Shown here in pieces: positions 60,384-64,000 of a DNA stretch of 64,000 nucleotides. Below the pieces are notes generated by a model. It worked only from the letters and a program-made list of their open reading frames with translations. It did not search any database and had not been told where the DNA came from. The DNA is from a bacterium (GTDB taxonomy: Bacteria > Bacillota > Bacilli > Lactobacillales > Streptococcaceae). Positions within the stretch are counted from its first letter, which is position 1. Each line of letters begins with the position of its first letter. A program made the translations under genes and the position numbers. The stretch spans positions 78,254-142,253 of the forward strand of contig CAJNBS010000003.1 of assembly GCA_905221065.1 (NCBI GenBank). Reading direction: 5' to 3'.

Positions 60384-60418
60384 ACAAACAGTATAGCATG
60401 TTTCCCTAAGGCATTCAA
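60384..60418 (-). promoter_or_regulatory. Strong promoter giving a predicted leaderless ABC-F mRNA
   Basis: TTGAAT (60418-60413), 17-base spacer, TG then C then TATACT (60395-60390), six bases before the ATG at 60383. Confidence 0.7.
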
Positions 60419-60544
60419 GATAATGGTAAGTATTAACCCAAATATCCTAGAAAAATCGGCTCTGCTTATTCTCAGTATTCAAAAATCTTTGGATTAGAAA
60501 CTCTATTTATTTTGCAAGATAGCTGATAAAACATTTTTACTCGT

Positions 60545-61504
60545 TTACAATAGCGCCTCAAACTCAGATACTGACATACCCAACTGCTGACTAGCTACCT
60601 CCGAAGTCAGAAGACCTTGACGTACTAGATTTGCTAACATCGCGAAACCACCTTCAACTTTCCCACGCTCTAGACCTTGTTCAATTCCCTCAGCTCGCCC
60701 ACGCTCAAGACCTTGCTCTAAACCTTTTTCGATTCCTTGTTCAATACCTTCTGCTCTAGCTGTTTCCAAGGCATAGTCCTGTGCTAACAAGGCTTGTTCT
60801 TCACGCCTGCGTTGTTCACTAAACATTTTCCTGTCCTCCTCGGACCAGCTTTTATAGTCCAGCAGTTGGTCTGCTTGGCTGATGGCTCGTTCGGGTTGCT
60901 GGGTAAAGGGTTTGTTCCCAAAAAACTCTAACCACGGTTTGCGCACCTCATCTTTGCTGGTTTCTCTGTATTTTTTCAATTCCAAGAACGCCATCTTAAC
61001 CAGATGGTTTTCTTGTCCATTGTTTGTGATAGTTAAGACCTCACCTGTCGTGTCCTCTCGCATACTAAAGCTATGAAAAGCCAGGTCATCTGAGAAATAA
61101 TTGCTATCCACAATTGCGATAGCATATACTGGTGCAATATGCTTATAACTCTGATGAGTATCACCTTCTCGTTGACGAATTTTTTCTAGGTTTTGATTAA
61201 CCTGACTACACAGGTAAGCCCACAAACGATTGATGAAAAAATTTTGATGATGCACTTGAATCTCAATAATTACTTGAGTTCCATTATCCAACTCCGCCAA
61301 GACGTCTATACTGGTATAGAAATCCTGCGCCGAGTACGGCATAGAAGGCAAGACATGAATATTACTTCCCTCCAAAATAGTTACATTTTTGGCTGGCAAG
61401 TCCAGCATATCGCGAATAAATTGACAAGTGATCTCTGGATTGCTGAAAATTTTCTTAGCAACCAAGTCATTAGTTGGGCTGATGCCCGGATGACGTACAG
61501 TCAT
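60545..61504 (-). CDS. Rpn-family recombination-promoting nuclease/putative transposase
   Basis: 319 residues from the ATG at 61504 (AGGAGAGCAAAT upstream). PD-(D/E)xK core: DVLAELDNGTQVIIEIQVHHQ (about 70-90), with Asp and Glu-x-Gln. The C-terminal third has a heptad-like repeat region EGIEQGIEKGLEQGLERG, RAEGIEQGLERGKVEGG (about 262-300), typical of this family and probably a coiled coil or a site of recombination. Related proteins nick DNA and promote RecA-independent recombination. Single gene; no terminal repeats seen. Confidence 0.85.
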   Translation of the reverse strand: MTVRHPGISPTNDLVAKKIFSNPEITCQFIRDMLDLPAKNVTILEGSNIHVLPSMPYSAQDFYTSIDVLAELDNGTQVIIEIQVHHQNFFINRLWAYLCSQVNQNLEKIRQREGDTHQSYKHIAPVYAIAIVDSNYFSDDLAFHSFSMREDTTGEVLTITNNGQENHLVKMAFLELKKYRETSKDEVRKPWLEFFGNKPFTQQPERAISQADQLLDYKSWSEEDRKMFSEQRRREEQALLAQDYALETARAEGIEQGIEKGLEQGLERGRAEGIEQGLERGKVEGGFAMLANLVRQGLLTSEVASQQLGMSVSEFEALL

Positions 61505-61614
61505 ATTTGCTCTCCTTTCATTATAGCACATTTTTTAATCTAATTTACTAGATTTGATGCTTCTATCTATTTATTCGGAAAAAGAGTAGAAAAAACAAAA
61601 GAAATCTCAAACTT

Positions 61615-61712
61615 TATAGCAAAATGAAATAAACTCTGAACAAATAGGATAGTAAAGTCGAATCAATTTCTAGCAATGTTTTATAAGTTATAATGTTCTA
61701 TTCTGAATTTAA
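61615..61712 (+). repeat. RUP-like repeat
   Basis: About 98 bases: TATAGCAAAATGAAATAAAC at the left, GAATCAATTTCTAGCAATG in the middle and TTCTATTCTGAATTTAAG at the right. Same layout as the copies at 20901 and 28373. Confidence 0.6.
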
Positions 61713-61783
61713 GATAACATATAATTTAAAGAGACTGGGCCAAAACTCAACTTCCGGAGAAAATGAAGTAAATCTTCCCACAA

Positions 61784-61864
61784 TAAAACGCATAGTCTCA
61801 AGTTTTTCAATACCTGATACTATGCGTTTTTCTGATTTGAGAGGCTTTTTTCTCAGCCTCTTCT
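61784..61864 (-). terminator. Double terminator downstream of the surface-protein gene
   Basis: AAAACGCATAGT / ACTATGCGTTTT (61785-61831) and AGAGGCT / AGCCTCT (61841-61863, loop TTTTTTCTC). On the minus strand both follow the stop at 61907. The first has a 20-base loop and may belong to a larger fold. Confidence 0.65.
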
Positions 61865-61906
61865 TAGTCTTAGCTTTTCTCAACCTGCTACAGTTGATAA
61901 AGAGCT

Positions 61907-64000
61907 TTATTTTTCATCTTCTTTCTTCTTGAAGAAGCCTAGTCCTAGACCAGCTAACAAGGTCATGATACCAGCGCTAGCTAAGCTAGCATTCGCTTCT
62001 GTACCTGTGTTTGGTAATTCTGCTTTATCAGATGTTTTTGTAGATGTTGCACTATCTACTGTCTTTTCTGATGTAGCTGTAGCCACTGCCTCACCTTTTT
62101 GTTCTGAAACTTTAGATGGTGCTGGGCTTGGAGCTTGTTCTGGACTTGGAGTTTGAGCTTGCTTGGTTCTAAACACATGAACTGTCAAGTCATCTCCCTC
62201 ACGATGACTCTCAACAAATTCATAGCCTTCAACCTCACCAGCTTCTTGCTTATCAACTGATGGAACTTTCAAGTCTTTTCCATTTTCATCGCGCCATACT
62301 GTACGAACCGCTGGAGTTTCAGCTTTGTTTGGTTTTTCTGGCGTTGAAGTTGATGGCGAACTTAATGGAATACTTGGTTGACTAGTTGGGCTTTCTGGTA
62401 AAATTGGAGTTCCATTCGCTATTTTCTCAAATGTATGCGTCAAAATGCCTTCTTCTAAGCGACTAGATAGCCACTTGTAGCCTGCAATCTCGCCAGCAAG
62501 TTCTTTCTTGCCAACTACTTTGTCCTTAAGCTCCTTACCTGCTGTATCTACCCATAGAGTTACTGGATGCTCTGGGTTTGCTGATTCAATCGATAAAGCG
62601 GCGTATACAAACGGTGTATAATCACTCGTTTTATGTTTGGATTGAGCTTGGACTTTTTCTTTATTGACAACTGACTCTCGTGGAATGGTTACAGTACCTG
62701 TTTTCTTATCTAGTTTGACATTTTCAGGTTGTTTGTCTAAAGTCCATTCTCCATTAGTTTGCTTCGTAAGAGTTAGAACTTCCTCACCAGAGCCATCACT
62801 CTTAGGATAAGTGATTTTGACTGTATCCGCATCTTTTTTAGGTGCTTTGACCTCGATACTTGCTTTATTTGGTTCTTCAATAATAGCGATAGTCGGCGGA
62901 GCTACCTTAAGATCTGGTTGGTCTTCTGTTCCAGATTCTTTTTCCGGTTTATCTGCTGGTTTGTCACCACTTGGTGTACCTTCTGTTGGTTTGTCGCCAC
63001 TTGGTGTACCTTCTGCTGGTTTGTCGCCACTTGGTGTACCTTCTGCTGGTTTGTCGCCACTTGGTGTACCTTCTGCTGGTTTGTCACCACTTGGTGTACC
63101 TTCTGTTGGTTTGTCGCCACTTGGTGTACCTTCTGTTGGTTTGTCACCACTTGGTGTACCTTCTGTTGGTTTGTCAGTTGGTTTTTCTTCTACTTTCGGT
63201 TGAGTACCACGTTTTACAACACGAGTTACTGCGTTTGTTGTAACACTTGTTGGTTCATTTGCTGTTACTTCACCTGTTGTTGGGTTTAGTTCATAAGTAG
63301 TTGTCTTAACAGTTTCTCCATTGACACCTGCTGTTACTTCCCTTTCTTCCCCTTCTGGAATTGAATTGTCAAGTTCGTAACGAGTTTCAAATGGAATTGG
63401 TGTTTTCTCTACTTTCGGTTGTGTACCACGTTTTACAACTCTTGTTACAGGGTTTGTTGTTGTACTTGTTGGCTCATTTGCAGTTACTTCACCTGTTGTT
63501 GGGTTTAGTTCATAAGTAGTTGTCTTAACAGTTTCTCCATTCTTACCTGCTGTTACTTCTTCTTCTGTTCCTTCTGGAACTGAATCATCACGTTCGTAAG
63601 TTGTTTCAAATGGAATTGGTGTTTTCTCTACTTTTGGTTGAGTACCACGTTTTACAACACGTGTAACTGGATTTGTTGTTGCTGTTTTTGGTTCATTTGC
63701 AGTCACTTCACCTGTCGTTGGATTTAGTTCATAAGTAGTTGTCTTAACAGTTTCTCCATTAACACCTGCTGTTACTTCCCTTTCTTCCCCTTCTGGAATT
63801 GAATTGTCAAGTTCATAACGAGTTTCAAATGGAATTGGTGTTTTCTCTACTTTCGGTTGTGTACCACGTTTTACAACTCTTGTTACAGGGTTTGTTGTTG
63901 TACTTGTTGGCTCATTTGCAGTTACTTCACCTGTTGTTGGATTTAGTTCATAAGTAGTTGTCTTAACAGTTTCTCCATTCTTACCTGCTGTTACTTCTTC
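61907..64000 (-). CDS. LPXTG cell-wall-anchored surface protein with G5-like repeats, N-terminus beyond the window
   Basis: The open frame enters from the right edge and ends at 61907; the real start is not in the window. From the edge down: four or more about 73-residue repeats of the G5/E type (VVKRGTQPKVEKTPIPFET, ELNPTTGEVTANEPTS), then seven EGTPSGDKP repeats, a KPEKESGTEDQPDLKV linker, a beta domain, two MucBP-like modules (VDTAGKELKDKVVGKKELAG; WRDENGKDLKVPSVDKQEAG) and the sorting signal LPNTGTEANASLASAG, a hydrophobic span, FFKKKEDEK. Sortase A should anchor it to peptidoglycan. G5 proteins bind GlcNAc-containing material or zinc; the ligand here is unknown. Confidence 0.9.
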   Translation of the reverse strand, partial: EEVTAGKNGETVKTTTYELNPTTGEVTANEPTSTTTNPVTRVVKRGTQPKVEKTPIPFETRYELDNSIPEGEEREVTAGVNGETVKTTTYELNPTTGEVTANEPKTATTNPVTRVVKRGTQPKVEKTPIPFETTYERDDSVPEGTEEEVTAGKNGETVKTTTYELNPTTGEVTANEPTSTTTNPVTRVVKRGTQPKVEKTPIPFETRYELDNSIPEGEEREVTAGVNGETVKTTTYELNPTTGEVTANEPTSVTTNAVTRVVKRGTQPKVEEKPTDKPTEGTPSGDKPTEGTPSGDKPTEGTPSGDKPAEGTPSGDKPAEGTPSGDKPAEGTPSGDKPTEGTPSGDKPADKPEKESGTEDQPDLKVAPPTIAIIEEPNKASIEVKAPKKDADTVKITYPKSDGSGEEVLTLTKQTNGEWTLDKQPENVKLDKKTGTVTIPRESVVNKEKVQAQSKHKTSDYTPFVYAALSIESANPEHPVTLWVDTAGKELKDKVVGKKELAGEIAGYKWLSSRLEEGILTHTFEKIANGTPILPESPTSQPSIPLSSPSTSTPEKPNKAETPAVRTVWRDENGKDLKVPSVDKQEAGEVEGYEFVESHREGDDLTVHVFRTKQAQTPSPEQAPSPAPSKVSEQKGEAVATATSEKTVDSATSTKTSDKAELPNTGTEANASLASAGIMTLLAGLGLGFFKKKEDEK
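62966..63170 (-). repeat. 27-bp tandem repeat coding EGTPSGDKP, seven copies
   Basis: Seven copies of a nine-codon unit; positions two of the following residue alternate Thr and Ala (DKPT or DKPA). Copies differ by single bases (TCGCC or TCACC, GTTGG or GCTGG), consistent with recent slippage or unequal exchange. It makes a proline-rich stalk. Confidence 0.9.
63200..64000 (-). repeat. About 219-bp G5-like repeats with an alternating 438-bp pattern
   Basis: Boundaries recur about every 219 bases (GTACCACGTTTTAC at about 63207, 63425, 63644, 63863). Copies alternate between an ERDDSVPEGTEEEVTAGKNGE type and an ELDNSIPEGEEREVTAGVNGE type. The stretches 63342-63560 and 63780-63998 differ at only about two positions, so units two apart are nearly identical. 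Confidence 0.88.

Larger units (their letters stand above)
61505..61906. other. Intergenic region with RUP-like repeat and two terminators
   Basis: Between the divergently ending Rpn gene (its start is at the left edge) and the surface-protein stop. Holds a RUP-like copy (61615-61712) and two hairpins (61784-61864); otherwise nothing recognised. Confidence 0.5.

Noticed and set aside
62966-63170. Regularly spaced repeats that could be taken for a CRISPR array
   Set aside because: The 27-bp units are directly adjacent with no spacers and encode a protein repeat in the minus frame.
62811-63289. Long plus-strand open frames opposite the surface-protein repeats (LSPLGVPSxG and FCWFVATWCT repeats)
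   Set aside because: They are antisense shadows of the 27-bp repeat, which stays open in several frames because its unit is a multiple of three; they have no ribosome-binding sites.

Overview
The window reads as a Firmicute chromosome segment from a mitis-group Streptococcus (S. mitis, oralis, infantis or pneumoniae relatives). The support is AT-rich DNA, BOX and RUP repeats, a relic that looks like IS630-Spn1, a dif_SL site beside xerS, pgdA, an SMK-box leader on metK, and a glg-gapN-pulA-ligA order typical of pneumococcus-like genomes. The species cannot be fixed from the sequence alone.

Layout. (1) 1-6923 is accessory DNA. It starts inside msr(D), the macrolide-resistance ABC-F gene of a Mega/Tn1207.1-type element. 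Decayed SOS-operon remnants (DUF5960, YolD-like, umuC tail) and the zinc-ribbon end of a large serine recombinase follow. Next comes a compact two-gene CBASS anti-phage operon (CD-NTase plus Cap15-like membrane effector), then an RpiB-like protein, an alpha/beta hydrolase and an ADP-ribosylglycohydrolase. (2) 7046-20769 is mostly core: lipid kinase, neopullulanase-type amylase with a CcpA site, rbgA-rnhB, a ClC channel, pgdA, an aldo/keto reductase, and T-box-controlled glyQ-glyS with a structured RNA between the two genes. (3) 20900-21880 holds IS630 and IS110 relics. (4) 22117-28198 holds a YcgQR-type permease pair, tex-sprT, a PspC-domain protein, and a secreted protein with a small membrane protein. 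(5) 28592-35844 holds a Bce-type ABC transporter, a VIT-family transporter, a two-component system and a convergent BcrA-type ABC transporter. (6) 35986-42551 holds a HAD phosphatase, metK, dif_SL/xerS (the expected replication-terminus marker), an integrase stub and eno. (7) 42715-60383 is carbohydrate metabolism plus housekeeping: glycerate kinase, serB, glgBCDA, gapN, a lipoprotein with a damaged start, pullulanase, lipid kinase, ligA and an ABC-F ATPase. (8) 60545-64000 holds an Rpn-type nuclease and the C-terminal part of an LPXTG surface protein with G5-like and nine-residue repeats; the window ends inside it.

How the genes work together. GlgC/GlgD, GlgA and GlgB make glycogen or maltodextrin storage polymer, while PulA and the neopullulanase debranch or hydrolyse it. 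cre-like sites at the glgB and neopullulanase promoters suggest shared carbon catabolite control. CdnE-like synthase and Cap15 form an abortive phage-defence pair. Three regulatory themes stand out: five genes (pgdA, tex, yueI, ligA and the ABC-F gene) have an extended -10 box exactly 6 nt before ATG and no Shine-Dalgarno, the signature of leaderless mRNAs; the metK SMK riboswitch carries a long insert with an internal copy of its own core; and one small membrane-protein gene has a hairpin between its ribosome-binding site and its start codon.
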